From Gentiana macrophylla (Eukaryota > Streptophyta > Magnoliopsida > Gentianales > Gentianaceae): a DNA stretch of 64,000 bases. The position numbers were made by a program, and so were the translations under genes. The stretch spans positions 110,417,845 to 110,481,844 of the forward strand of contig CM047805.1 in the NCBI GenBank assembly GCA_026214975.1. Reading direction: 5' to 3'. The number at the start of each line of letters is the position of its first letter. Within the stretch, counting starts at the first letter, position 1. The notes beneath the pieces are model-generated. The model had not been told where the DNA came from, did no database searches, and saw only the letters and a program-made list of their open reading frames with translations. Below, piece after piece: positions 31,679 to 43,489 of the stretch.

Positions 31679-31702
31679 CCCAAAACTATACAGCAAACTG
31701 GC

Positions 31703-32100
31703 CGCATCTAAATCCACCTCGATCGAGATACACTATACAAGGTAGATAGGTAGAGTATGGAATAACTAGGTTATTAATATATGCCTAAAACTATACCGCA
31801 AATTTGCGGTGCATCTAAATCCACCTCGATCGAGATATACTCTACCCGGTAGGTAGATGTAGTATGGAGTAGCTAGGTTATTCATATATGTTTCTACTCG
31901 TCGTAATATTCAAACAACCTAGTAGCTAATAAATTATTTATAACTTAGTATATATATACAATATTAATACACTTGTCCCCCTTCAAGAAAAATCATGAAA
32001 GCAAACCGGCTGCATCTAAATCCACCTTGATCGAGATACACTCCACCAGGTAGGCAGGTGGAGTACGGAATAACTAGGTTATTAATATGTGCCTAAAAAG
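31703..32100 (-). repeat. LTR fragments of the Copia family at 37.4 kb
   Basis: Three copies of a ~85-base unit with GCATCTAAATCCACCTCGAT and ACCAGGTAGG..GGTAGA lie near 31703, 31810 and 32012. The second is followed by AATACACTTGTCCCCCTTC, the same LTR/polypurine junction as at 37500-37518. They are therefore LTR pieces of that minus-strand Copia family, stacked by insertion or rearrangement. Confidence 0.65.
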
Positions 32101-32314
32101 GGTGCATTGATGGCCGTTTTATATTATACCAATTTTGATCGATGGAGTACCAAATCGGTTGTAGTATAAAACTAGCGAGCAATGTTGTAATCCCAAAGGG
32201 AATCTAGTAAGTACCAAAGCTAGCATCGTCTCTAGTTTAGATCAACACAGTATTCAGGAAGATTATTAAACTAACAAGTCTATTTCTACAACGACTATAA
32301 ATTACAACGAGAGT
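32101..32314. other. Left part of an unidentified repeat split by the Copia insertion
   Basis: Begins TGATGGCCGTTTTATATTAT, a possible LTR start similar in style to the complement of 39558. Noncoding. It continues on the other side of the Copia element after 36021. Confidence 0.35.
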
Positions 32315-32364
32315 TGCTAAATAAATGGGAAAAGTTGTTTTCCATTGATTGATTATGATTTGCT

Positions 32365-32399
<35 letters not shown>

Positions 32400-32489
32400 C
32401 ACACTCACACGGAAGCCCTAACTACAAGTATAATTACAAATATAGACAAAATACAATATAATAAATAAATAAATATAATTATCCTAAGA
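32315..32489 (-). repeat. 3' LTR of the 32-36 kb Copia, expanded by microsatellite
   Basis: Matches 35867-36021 but contains an (AC)n(AT)n tract at about 32364-32400 that is nearly absent from the partner. A polypurine-like GAGGGAGCGTCT (minus strand) adjoins it. Confidence 0.8.
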
Positions 32490-32496
32490 CGCTCCC

Positions 32497-34010
32497 TCAA
32501 GCGAGACTTCGAGCGGGCGGGAGAAGACCCAACTTGGCGTGAAAATGTTGAAAAGGAAGACGAGCGAGGGGTTTAGTAAGGGCATCAGTGAGCTGATCAG
32601 CACTATAAACATGAGAAACCCGTAAAGCTCCACTTTGAACCTGCTCACGAATATAATGATAATCAACCGCAACGTTCTTCATCCACGAATGGAAAACTGG
32701 ATTGGCCGATAACTTAGTGGCACTCACATTATCACAAAAAATAACAGGGGTAGAGGAAGATGCAAACCCATGATCATGTAGGAGAAACGAAACCCGGACT
32801 ATCTCAGCCGCAGTAGAGGCCACAGAACGATATTCCGCTTCAGTCGATGAACGAGCAACTGTGCGTTGTTTCTTAGAACTCCACGAGACAAGATTACAAC
32901 CCAAGAAGACAAGATACGCATTCATGGACGAATAATCATGTTCTTTGTTACCACCCAGTCTCAAAAAGCATGCAAATCAAGCGTGGAAGAAGCAAATAAC
33001 TGAAGTCCATGGGTTTGAGTGCGAACCAAATAACGGAGAAGATGCTTAGCCAAGTCCCAATGCAGAGCAGTGGGAGAATCCATAAACTGAGACAACTTAC
33101 TAACGGAGTAAGAGATACCAGGGCGAGTGAACAATTGGTACTGAAGAGCCCTAAGAACCTGATAAAACTGGGTGACATCGTCATAAGGCTCTACTACCGC
33201 ATGCATGGAAGTAAACGCATCAGTAGGTAAGGGAGTAACCATGGGCCGAGCATCCTGAATATTAGTGCGATGAAGCAAATCAAGAATATACCGAGTCTGA
33301 GTCAGCAGCAAACCAGAGGAGTTGGGAGTGACCTCAACTCCTAAAAAGTAGGACAACTCACCAAGATCTTTGACGGAAAACCAAGAGATGAGCTGCTCAA
33401 TAACAAACTGAACATGATCCGTGGAAGAACCCGTAACATTAATACCATCCACATATACAAGAAAAACAGTAGTAATGGAATCCATACGATAAATGAATAA
33501 GGAGCAGTCAGTAGTGGAGTTGAAGAAACCAAGGGTAAGGATGAAAGACTTCCACTCCTGATACCACGCACGAGGAGCCTGCTTCAGGCCATAAATGGCC
33601 TTATGTAATTTGCAAACATGATGAGGACGATCCACATCCTCAAAGCCAAGTGGTTGAGCCATGCATACATCCTCAGATAGAGACCCCAGCAAAAAAGCAT
33701 TATTGACGTCTAGCTGAAACATAGACCACCCCATAGAAATAGCAAGGCCTAGAACCAAACGAACTGAAGTAGGCTTAACAACCGGATTGAACGTCTCGAA
33801 GTAGTCAATGCCCGGACGTTGCGTAAAGCCTCTATCAACTAACCGAGCCTTTTACCGCTCAATCGTGCCATCAGATTTGCGCTTAATCCGATAGATCCAC
33901 TTGCTTCCAACTAGATTAAGCGACCTGTCAAAGAGAACTAAAGACCACGTACCATTACGAACCAACGCATCAAAATCTTCAGACATGGCCTGACGCCTAT
34001 GAGAACTTTT
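32497..34010 (-). pseudogene. Copia reverse transcriptase and RNase H, broken
   Basis: Reading from 34010 down: RVT_2 start DALVRNGTWSLVLFDRS, KWIYRIKRKSDGTIER, a stop, KARLVDRGFTQRPGIDYFET, then FQLDVNNAFLLGSL, KAIYGLKQAPRAWY, VYVDGINVTG (the catalytic YVDD is changed to YVDG here) and DLGELSYFLGVEV. A shift near 32960 leads to RNase H with [20 protein letters not shown]. The YVDG change plus the stops show inactivity. Confidence 0.85.
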
Positions 34011-35260
34011 CAATGCCTATTTATAAGTGTTGGGCTTAGTATCGTGAGAGTCTGAGAATCTAGGCGGACGATAGGGTTCGTGAAGGTGCGAGGTTTGAAG
34101 ATGTTGTTACGGGCACGAGTTACCATAGGATGGGATGGAAGGGGTGAGTCAGATGGAGAGTAATTGGAGGCGGTAGAAGATGAGGAGGAGGAGGAGGGAG
34201 TGGACGGGGAGTGAGGCGGGGTGGTAGAAGGAGACGGGGAATCTGAGACCGGTTCGGGAGGGGGTGGAGGTGTGGGTTGGGGTGGACTAACGCGATTAAT
34301 GAGATAGTTTGCGGCATTGATGGCATATGACCAGTAGGTAAGAGGTATAGATGCATGTTGAAGAAGGGTGAGAGCAGTTTCAACTATGTGGAGGTGACGA
34401 CGCTCAGAAAGACCATTATGTTGTGGAGTGTGATGGGGGAGTGTGGTGAGAAATACCATGAGTAGAAAGGAAGGGCTGGAGAGCAATATATGTACCATTA
34501 TCTGTGTAATGAATTTTAATTGTAGTGAAGAATATTTTTTGAACGTAAGTGGTGAATTTTTCAAAGACAGTGGAAACATCAGATTTACGGCACAATATAT
34601 AAAGCCATATGTAACGCGTGAAATGATCAACAAAAATAGCGTAGTATTTGTAGCCATCATTTGAATAAAGAGGAGCAGTCCATACACCAGAATAAATAAT
34701 TTCCACAGGAAGTGAAGAATGTAAATTAGATTCACCAAAAGACAACCTATGGCTTTTATTGCGCAGACATTCGTCACATGGAGATAAGACAACATTAGAT
34801 AGTTCAAAGCATTTATTTTTAACGGTCGTTGAATAATAGAAATGCGGGATGACCACAACGATGATGCCGGGTTGTGGAAGAGGATTTATTAACGGAGAAA
34901 GCGAAAAAGGGATTGCTAGGCGATAATAGAATCCATCTTTAGCTTGGCCTTGATGGATGCAGTGCGGTTTGGAGATCTTTGACAAGAAACGAATCGAGAT
35001 AAGAATTCGATGACAACTTTGTTTTCAGAACAAAATTTTGATACAGAAAGTAAATCTCGGGAAAGGGTGGGCACGCACAATACATTAGATAAACGAAAAG
35101 TATAGTGAGATGAAGGGATAGAGGCAAACCTAATGTGAGAGACGGAAGAGTACTACCATTACCAATAACTATTTGATCACTTTGCCCAAGCACGGTTCAT
35201 GCAGGGGATAGAAGGCTCAGAGTCCTGTGTCATGTCTTTGAGATGCTCCACTATCAAGCA
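34011..35260 (-). pseudogene. Copia pre-integrase and integrase, broken
   Basis: A protease-distal LCVPTLSRDLLSVSKFC block lies near 35050-35100 and the integrase core near 34430-34700, with WTAPLYSNDGYKYYAIFVDH (zinc/catalytic zone) and KIHYTDNGTY. PHHTPQHNGLSERRH and the NYLINRVSPPQPT zone follow at 34270-34430. Several shifts. A low-complexity Pro/Ser stretch at 34120-34260 links to the reverse transcriptase. Confidence 0.8.
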
Positions 35261-35866
35261 TCTATGAAGATGGTGATCCATGGAGATGGTGTGTATTGCG
35301 CCGGATGTGCCTGAGGAGGTGATGGACATGGAGCAGGAGGTCGAGTGGCTTGTAGACGCTGAAAGAACGGGTAAGTTTCACAGGTGGTATGGTGGCCGAG
35401 ATTGAACAGGGGGGTTGTATTCAGCTGACATTTTTTTATGTTTTTTTTGGGGTCTTTTTTTGTCTTTTTTTCTTCTTCTTTTCTTCTGCTGATGGTAAAA
35501 ATAAAAATTGAAAAAGGGGAAAGCGGCGGATGATGTTTACCGGTCAAGCATAAAAATTTAAACCTGCAATGAAGCAAATGAATAAAGACGCAGATTGGGA
35601 ATTGTGAGAGGTATGAATATTTATATTTAGTGGAAGGCTAAATAGATGCAGATCGGGAGGGGGATGAATAAAAAAATAAAATTAAAAAGCTTGGGAAGGG
35701 TGTGAGGAAGATGGTGCGGAATAAAGAAGCAGAAAAGTTCTGGCGGAGCTGAGGGGCGTGGCAGTGGAAGGGAGACTTGAGGAAGAAGATCGGAAAATAT
35801 GGGACAGAGGGAAAACGAAATTGAAAAAAAGGGGATCGAAAGAATGGAGTCTCAGAGCTGATACCA
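35261..35866 (-). other. Copia 5' internal remnant
   Basis: Between pre-integrase and the 5' LTR only low-complexity Pro- and Ser-rich frames remain; no capsid or zinc knuckle. Most of gag appears deleted. Confidence 0.5.
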
Positions 35867-36021
35867 TGCTAAATAAATGGGAAAAGTTGTTTTCCATTGA
35901 TTGAATGTGGTTTGCTATACACGTGTAGATATACAATCATACAGAAGCCCAAACCACAAGTATAATTACAAATATAGACAAAATACAAAATAATAAGTAA
36001 ATAAATCTAATTATCCAAAGA
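35867..36021 (-). repeat. 5' LTR of the 32-36 kb Copia
   Basis: 155 bases. Its minus-strand end TTTAGCA abuts the primer-binding site TGGTATCAGCTC. Confidence 0.8.
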
Positions 36022-37363
36022 AGAGTTTTAAACGATTAAAAGAGATAGCCGAGTAATGTTCCAATCAACTACTTACCAAACTTAGCTAGCCCGGAAATGT
36101 TCTTGACCTACCTAAGTGTTCTCGATGTCATTCATAGGATGTCGTTTCCTAATTCCGAGAATAGAGACCATACAATAATCTACCCTCCTATGTCATGTTC
36201 AACAGTCTGCTGACCAGATTTGACTAACCTAACACGGTCTACGTTCAATGAAATGCTCAACAAGTGATACAAACCTCACACACGAAACTGAATCTAAACA
36301 ACTCAGTCAGTTTTACAGGGTGATCCTAAAACCCTGGTTCCTATACCCTATCGCAAAATTCCTTTATAAAGATGATACGTGAGATATGATTATCGAGTCA
36401 CGTGTTCAATAAACGTGATAAATCACAAGTTCTAGAACTACAAACACATCAAGAATCAACAAATCAAACATCAAGAACACCACACAAACAATCTACGGTT
36501 TAATTTTGAAGATTATCGCACAACTCGGCTATAAAACGATTAGCTACTCATTCTAACAACAACAACAAAAGATTTCATCACAGAATATGAACATACAAAC
36601 AAGGAATTAAGATTAGAAGTACCTATTTATATGAAAACCGGAAGAAACTTTGAAACCGAGAAAACCAACTTTATATATAAGAAATCCAAGATGATCCAAG
36701 CAACTTTTACAAAAGATATTGTTATGAAAGCTTCAAAATCTATTCTATGGTGTTTAGAAGGTGAAAATCGAAGTTGCAGGTTTTTTCTCGATGAAAGAGA
36801 TGATATATCTGATCATTATCCCTGAAAATGCCTTTTATAGTGGGCTGGTCAAGTTGACCACAACACCATATGCGCCTGCTTACAAAGATAGGTTGCCGCC
36901 TATCCATAAAATCCTCAAGATCCAGGGTTTTCAAAGCTTTCGTAGGCGGTGGCCTGTGATTCATAGCCACCACTTATCAATAGGGCCAATTCGGATAACT
37001 CTGTAAAGTTTGTAGGCGATGGCCCGTCTTTTATGGGTGGTGGCCTATTAATTTTCCTTCAAAAGTGGACTTTTTCACTATTTCGAAGCTCCGAAACGTG
37101 TTTTCCGGGTATCTCGTACACGTAGTTCTTGAAAAACATCAAAAACGACAACACACATAACCCCTATGGGAAACTAGGGTGACCGAGAGTATAATAAATA
37201 CACCAAAAAGGTCGAGAATCCCGGATTATATGTCTGGATCTCGCAAACATGAAAACGGTGCAATACGTGTCAAAACCAAGCCAAATGTTCCCGGAATCAG
37301 GTAAAACGAGTCAAAACGGGGTATAAAACACATAGGAAAACAGAGTCGAGTTGAATCTCATCA
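36022..37363. other. Right part of an unidentified repeat
   Basis: Continues the sequence interrupted by the Copia at 32315-36021. Contains repeated TAGGCGGTGGCC / GTAGGCGATGGCCC segments near 36890-37050. No protein family recognised in its frames. Likely a decayed LTR element. Confidence 0.35.
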
Positions 37364-38520
37364 CGCATCCAAATCGACCTCGATCGAGATACACTCTACC
37401 AGGTAGGTAGATGGAGTACGAAGTAGCTATACTATTAATATATGTTTCTACTCATCGTAATATTCATACAACCTACTATCTAATAAATTATTTATAACTT
37501 AATACACTTGTCCCCCTTAAAATCATGAAAATAAATATTGAATATTTTTTTGATATTTAAATGGAAAATACATTGTTTTACCTAACACATCCAGAAAACA
37601 ATATAATAATGAACTGGAATTGTCACAGAATAAAACAACAAGCATTTGAACTGGAATCTGCAAATCCTTCAAAATATAGATAATCCATTGTATTTCACAA
37701 GTGGCAGTAGCCATTGCCCTGTACTCAGCTTCATGAGAACGTATGGCAATAGTTGTTTGTTTCTTAGCCTTCCAAAAATGGGAGCATCATCCAAGAACAT
37801 CATATATCATGAAATAGACTTCCTAGTCTTAGGACACCTGCCTAATCATCACAAGTGAACCCTTTGAGGATGAAAGTGTTGACTGCTGGAAAGAAAACTC
37901 CTTGCCCTGGATTAGCTTTTAAATACCTTAAAAGTCTATGAGATGCTTTCATATGATTCTCAGTTGGAGTGTCCGAAAAAACTGACTCAACTGCTGAACA
38001 ACAAAGGCAATATTAGGCCTGGTAAAGGTCAGATAAATCGGCTTGCCAATCGGAGATCTGTATGCAATATTACCATCTACTAGAGGAGAATCCCTATGTT
38101 GTAAGGTCTCCTTGGATTCCATTGGAGTCTTTACAGTTTTAGCCCCCAAGAAATCGTATTCGTGTAAAAGATTGAGGGTATATTTCCTTTGTGAAATAGA
38201 AATCCCACTAGGTATCCTAGCAGCTTTAATACCTAGAAAGTACTTCAGCTTAATTACCTAGATCCTTGATTGTGAACTGCCTATGAAGATGATATTTTAC
38301 TTTCTGAATCTTATCTATTTTAGGACTGGCTACAATGATTTCATCCATATAAACCAACAATGCAATAAAAATCTTGCTTGATTCTTTTGTGAATAGGCCA
38401 TGATCATACTTGGATTGAACAAATCCTTGATTTTTCAAAGATTTGTCAACTTTCAATTCCATTGTCTGATGGCTTGCTTCAAGGCATATAATGATTTGAT
38501 TAGTCTGCAAACCTACCTAC
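37364..38520 (-). mobile_element. Copia remnant: reverse transcriptase/RNase H end plus 3' LTR
   Basis: Minus strand, from 38520 down: NQIIICLEASHQTMELKV, YDHGLFTKES, LVYMDEIIVASP (YMDE in place of YVDD) and FTIKDLGN. Then TVKTPMESKE and PNIAFVVQQLSQF, and at 37714-37550 RNase H MATATCEIQWIIYILKDLQ and LFCDNSS. It ends in a polypurine tract AAGGGGGACAAG (plus 37507-37518) and an LTR starting TGTATTAAG on the minus strand at 37506. Frames are broken and the 5' half is absent. Confidence 0.8.
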
Positions 38521-39560
38521 GACCGTATTAACATCACACGCAGTAAGAACTAGGGATGCTGGGGTGAACCTAAAACCTCCCTAGGCAACCACCGACAATG
38601 GCATGCGGTACCTAGAGATCGATTAATTATGTCCTAACTAGCACTTCAACAATGTTCCTTCATGCTACGTTACGATAACATGAAGTGAGTTGACCGGGCT
38701 TACAACATGTAAATGAAAATAAAATATCAGACGTAGCTGGCACCGATTACACAGAATACGAATTTACTAGGTGTCTCGACACAGCGGTAAAAACCGCCGC
38801 CGCAGCGAGAGCGGCGCAACCCAGAATTCCGTGTTTTCTTTACCGAACGATTCAGATTCATTCATAAATAGGGAATTATTTAATGACTACATAAAAGGAC
38901 TAGTACGAATTTAAACTAATTCATCATAAATACAATGGATCTAAATTATGAAGCAGAAGAGACATACCCTTGATACCGAGTGCAGATCTCTCTCCTCGAA
39001 TTGCTCCCTAATTGGAGAATCCGTCGGATCCGTGACGAACACTCATTAGAAAATAAAAAGAACTGAAAAGAAACTTTTTATCGCTAAGAAAATAGTATGT
39101 GATATTGGTATGATACAAATGTGGGCCGTTGCCCTCTATTTATAGTTATTTTTGCCGACCTAGTTGACTCTTAAAACCTAAACCCTACTTCTCCCAAGTA
39201 AACGCGTAAACCTATGTGTGCGTGATGCTCGCCGCGCCTTGGGATTTTGTCGCCTAATCTGCACCGATTTTACTTCTGGACTTCTTCTAGACTTCCTCTG
39301 GCCCGATTCTTCAACATTTCAGCTCCATATCTTATTCCTTGACACTCGGAATACTTCGTTATCTGCAAATAATCCAAAAACACGCAAACTACTAGCAATT
39401 TTGGGAATAATTACCATAATTACCAAATTCACAACTCATGAACCTCATAGAAAGCATTTATCACAAATATCTCATGATTTATAGCCGGAATCACTAAGTT
39501 TAGCTCATAATAAGAGTAAAGTTGATGCCTTATTTTATACGAATTTAACCGTCATCATTG
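38521..39560 (-). repeat. LTR-like block of an unassigned retroelement
   Basis: On the minus strand it opens TGATGACGGTTAAATTCG at about 39558 and has a TATA-like CTATAAATAGAGG at about 39136-39148, about 410 bases in, as in an LTR promoter. Noncoding throughout. The end and any primer-binding site are not clear. Confidence 0.4.
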
Positions 39561-39607
39561 TCCTTGTAGAGTTGTTTTGTTGTTGTCTGAAATCAACACT
39601 AGTGTAT

Positions 39608-39954
39608 AGTTAGGATATAAGAACACCAATGAAACGAGGGATGCATCAGATTTACCGATGCATCAAATAGTCAGCGCGCCCGGTATTTGTTACGTCTTCT
39701 TGCATGACTGCATCATACACTTCTCACTTTGTATAATCTGTCTTGGTCTGTAAAAAGGTTTATACGCAACCTGATCATGAAATGTGTTATTGTGTTTGAG
39801 CATGAAAAGGAAATGCCATTTGTACGAGCTATGTAAATAAAGTGTTTTATGCCTTGATTATTTGCTTTCCATGAATGATGAAATGTAGATTCTAGCTCCT
39901 ATATGATAAATATGTGATTGAGTTAGGATATAAGAACACCAATGAAACGAGGGA
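39608..39954. repeat. 34-bp exact direct repeat flanking ~280 bp
   Basis: The 34 bases at 39608-39641 (starting AGTTAGGATATAAG, ending AACGAGGGA) recur exactly at 39921-39954. Sequence between is noncoding. Could be a local duplication or an insertion with long repeats. Confidence 0.8.
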
Positions 39955-40860
39955 GTCGGGCGCCTCATGGGCCAGCAAGCCATGGCCTGAGCCTCCCTAA
40001 AATCAATGAATTTAAAACCAATGAAATTTTTGACAATATTATATATATAATGTATTTATATGAAACAAAGAATGCATTACCTTAATGGTTAGACTTCAAG
40101 ATACTGTATACGAGACTTGGTTTTGAATCTTGCAAACTACAATAATTTTTGTTTTTTTAAACTAGGACTAGGAGCTAAATAAGTAGGTTTTTTTTTCCTT
40201 CCAAACCCATGATTATCACACGCAGTTTTTGTTTTATTTTTTTATATATTTTTTGGTTACTATTTTTTTTTCAAGGCGAGGCCTAAATTTTTTTTTACTT
40301 GCGGCTGTTCCGATTAAAGACGCCCACGAGGACACATTATAAGTTGTAGTCATTTTATAATACAACCATTTAACTCCTTCTGGTTGTCTCGTTCCTACAA
40401 GATCATCTACGGGACACGACATATGAACACTATAAAACGTATGTTCTGATTCTGTATAGTGATGGCAATAATTATTTAAACTTACTAGTATCATCCGTGT
40501 TATGTGCTATACTTTTTAAATGTTCATGGGATTTTGGTTAGGCACCCTTTTCTGTTCTTCCATGATCCATCATCATTCCTCTTAGGGTTAGAGGTAGATG
40601 CATCATCAAAGTTCAATTTATGAGAATGGTTGTAAGGCTCTTTGTGAGTGAACGATATTATATCAATACGTGGGGCAAACCCCCTACAAGGTAAACTTCG
40701 ATCCGGACAAATCCTGGACTGACTATTTGATGTGTTCATGATGCAATTCATCATGCGTAATGTCCTTAGCCCTTTGGTGTAACAAACATGCTTGTTATTA
40801 TCATGTGAAAGTGGACTATATATGTTAGTGTTAATAATGCAAACAGTAATATAATGTGTT
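39955..40860. other. Spacer left of the Gypsy element
   Basis: No gene. Near 40085-40140 an A-box-like TTAATGGTTAGAC and B-box-like GGTTTTGAATCTTG hint at a decayed tRNA-derived SINE. Confidence 0.35.
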
Positions 40861-42938
40861 TGTAACATCCCGGTTTTTTATAAAAGGGTAAAATGGTAAT
40901 TGGGTGTATTCACTATACGACCTAATCATTATTTGTCTTTTATTTAATTAAAAAGGAGTTAAGTAAAAGTTTTGGAAAGTAATTATAAGGAAAAAATGGA
41001 TTTAGTTATTTAATTAATGGCTATAAAAAGGAAAATAATCCCCAAATCCTTCATAATTATTTCACACATCTTCTGGAAAAAAAAGAGAAGGGGACAAGAA
41101 CGACACGGAGTTTTCAGGGAAAAAAAAAGGGAGAACGTAATCTCCAATCGCAGGGCCAATATGTTCATCTGTTCAAAATGCCGCAGGAGAGAAAAGTGAT
41201 CATCGCGACGAGACGCAACTTTGGAAAATAAAATATCCTTATTCCGTATGTTTTCAGTTTAGCCCTAGTTTTTCGTAATCGTCGAGTCATTTCTTCAAAA
41301 AATAATATCTTTTAATCCGTAGCTCTGTTTCGCAGCCATGAGTAGTCAAAATGATCGTCTTGGAGCGTAGATCGTTCTAAAAATAGTTTTCCTGGAAATA
41401 ATCCAGATAATTTTATGTTTCAAGCACTTTTTCATTTCGGGATCTTCAAGAAATATAGGGTTTTTAGGGTTACCTGTTGATCAATTAAGTTTCGAGTTGA
41501 AGGCTTAGATTGTCAGTTGTATCTTGAAAGTGTTGGATCATTTTTGCTGGAATTTAAGGTAAGAGGCTCTTCCTAATGAGTAATTATAGTTTTATAATGA
41601 TAGGTTGAGTTCCGATGAGTTTTGGTGTTGTTTGGTGATAAAATTCATGCTAAGTTGTAATTAAAGATGTGATATTTTTTGGTATATTTGAGTTGAGTTC
41701 TACTGCTATTTTTCTGAGTAATTTGTTGATAAACGTGTTTGGTTTGAGTTAGGAATCGATTAAGTGTAGAAAATCATGTTTTAGGGTTTTGTAATACGTT
41801 CTAATTGTTATCCTTTGGTCTTATAACATTAATTAAACCTTAACAAGCTTCGATTGAGCTTCCGATTCATTTAGTTTCGGCACCGAATGTACTCTTAAAG
41901 GGAGTTGAAGTTCGGATCCGTCGGAAGAGCATGAAAGGGCTTGTGCTTTGATGAACTAGAGTTCATCAATGTCTGTGTAATTGTTAGGCCTTGTCCGTGT
42001 CTAGTGGTATCGGAAAGAGAGTAGTGTATGTGAGGGAGCTTACTTGAAAACACTTAGGTGGCCAGTTAATACACAATAAAGTTACATACGTGGTAGTAAA
42101 AGATGAAACGTCACCTATTCTCGATTAGGCACCAAGTCATATCGGCAATGTGATACGTTCATAAAAGGTGAAGAACGCTACTGACTCAAAAGGCTGAAGG
42201 GTAGTGAAGGAAATTCATCGAACGTATATGCATACCAGGGAGATCCCGGGACTATTGGTGCTATTCACCGTAGTTGGCAAGTATATCTCGTGATGGATAC
42301 ACATCATGCATAGTGCCCTTGAGTGATGACGTAACCAAGATAAATTAAGCTAAAAACGTATAGTCAAGACATGTTGATGGACATGGAGTGAACCCTAGAT
42401 TGAGTCGATCTCTCATAAAGATAACATAATAATAGTAAAAAGAACCTTTTGTTGTAGAACTTAGTTATTCATTAGATTCTCACTTTTACTAAGTACTTTG
42501 TACTTACCTCCTTTGCATTTTCTTTTGTATGTATTGCGGGGTGAGAAGACGAACAGGTTGACCAAGAGTAGTTAACGGCTTGATGATGTTGCTGCCTTGA
42601 AGATGCTTTTAGTTTATTTTCTTTTTCGTAAGGGTTGTACTAGACTTGTTGTTCTTTTACTCCTAGACTTTTGTAAGTTATGTTTGTACTTTAAAGAGCT
42701 CGTATTGTGTAAGTCTTTGGGTTTTTCGTCATTGTAATTTAACTATCCATCTTTAGTATGGTTAATTTCCATTCTTAGTAGCATTTATGTTTTTACCCGA
42801 GTCTTTTTAGCTTCCGTTTGCTTTTATTTGATATGACGACGTAGAGACTTGCGTATAATATTAGATTTATTTAATGCTATACGCGCCGAACGTTTCTCTT
42901 CCGGATAAGGGCTCGGTATCCGGAAGCGGAGCGTTACA
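40861..42938 (+). repeat. 5' LTR of the Gypsy element
   Basis: 2078 bases; closely similar along its length to 58885-60987, with differences that include several short homopolymer and dinucleotide indels. Confidence 0.9.
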
Positions 42939-42940
42939 GT

Positions 42941-42951
42941 TGGTATCAGAG
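42941..42951 (+). promoter_or_regulatory. Gypsy primer-binding site (tRNA-Met)
   Basis: TGGTATCAGAG, complementary to initiator tRNA-Met 3' end, two bases after the LTR. Confidence 0.85.
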
Positions 42952-43057
42952 TGAAGCGTCCTTTCCTAGGCTTCTCCCCTCTAAGATAAGACTTCTTTAG
43001 ACCTTTTTGAACCCTTCTGATCTCTCTTGATCTTGGTGGTAAATTCTTGTAGGATTA

Positions 43058-43425
43058 TGTGGAAATATTACTCAGAAATATTACTCAGCAGACTCAGTCT
43101 GCTGAGGCTTCAGCAGGGTGCTCAGCAGATTGCTGAGCCTTAGGATTTCGTGCATAATATTGTGTACACCTTATTTAATTGTAAAAGACATATTAATTGT
43201 GATTCATATAAACAATTAATATGTCAAACTCTAGTTTACTTTATGTCATAGACATAACTTTTACTTTTACTTTTGCATGCTTGCCGCCCACATCTACATA
43301 CTCAAGTGGCGCCAAGCTAGCTAGCTAGTCTCTATCTCAATTGTATCTATTTATACATCTTTTACTCAATGAATAAACTAAGTTGAAGTTTACTCTTGTG
43401 TTAACACATTCTCAAACTCTCTTCA
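43058..43425 (+). repeat. 5' LTR of the nested Copia
   Basis: 368 bases. After the first ~110 bases it differs from the 3' LTR mainly by short indels, mostly contractions of homopolymer or dinucleotide runs. Confidence 0.92.
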
Positions 43426-43489
43426 TGGTATCGGAGCCTTCTGAGTTCTAAAAATCCATTTTGCAAAACTCGGTTCTTTTTCGAAAAAA

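Larger units (their letters stand above)
32315..36021 (-). mobile_element. Internally deleted Copia LTR retrotransposon (minus strand)
   Basis: Bounded by short LTRs (32315-32489 and 35867-36021) with matching five-base flanks AGAGT (32310-32314 and 36022-36026). On the minus strand a primer-binding site TGGTATCAGCTCTGAG (plus 35851-35866) follows the right LTR. The coding remains run protease/pre-integrase, integrase, reverse transcriptase, RNase H, the Copia order. Most of gag is missing, and stops and shifts interrupt pol, so it is not autonomous. Confidence 0.85.

Noticed and set aside
35254..35936. Minus-strand frames rich in Pro and Ser near the Copia 5' end
   Set aside because: They lie between the LTR and pre-integrase of a deleted Copia and show no independent protein features.
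40085..40140. Second tRNA-derived SINE
   Set aside because: Weak A and B boxes only, no clear tail or duplications; kept as a note in the spacer entry.
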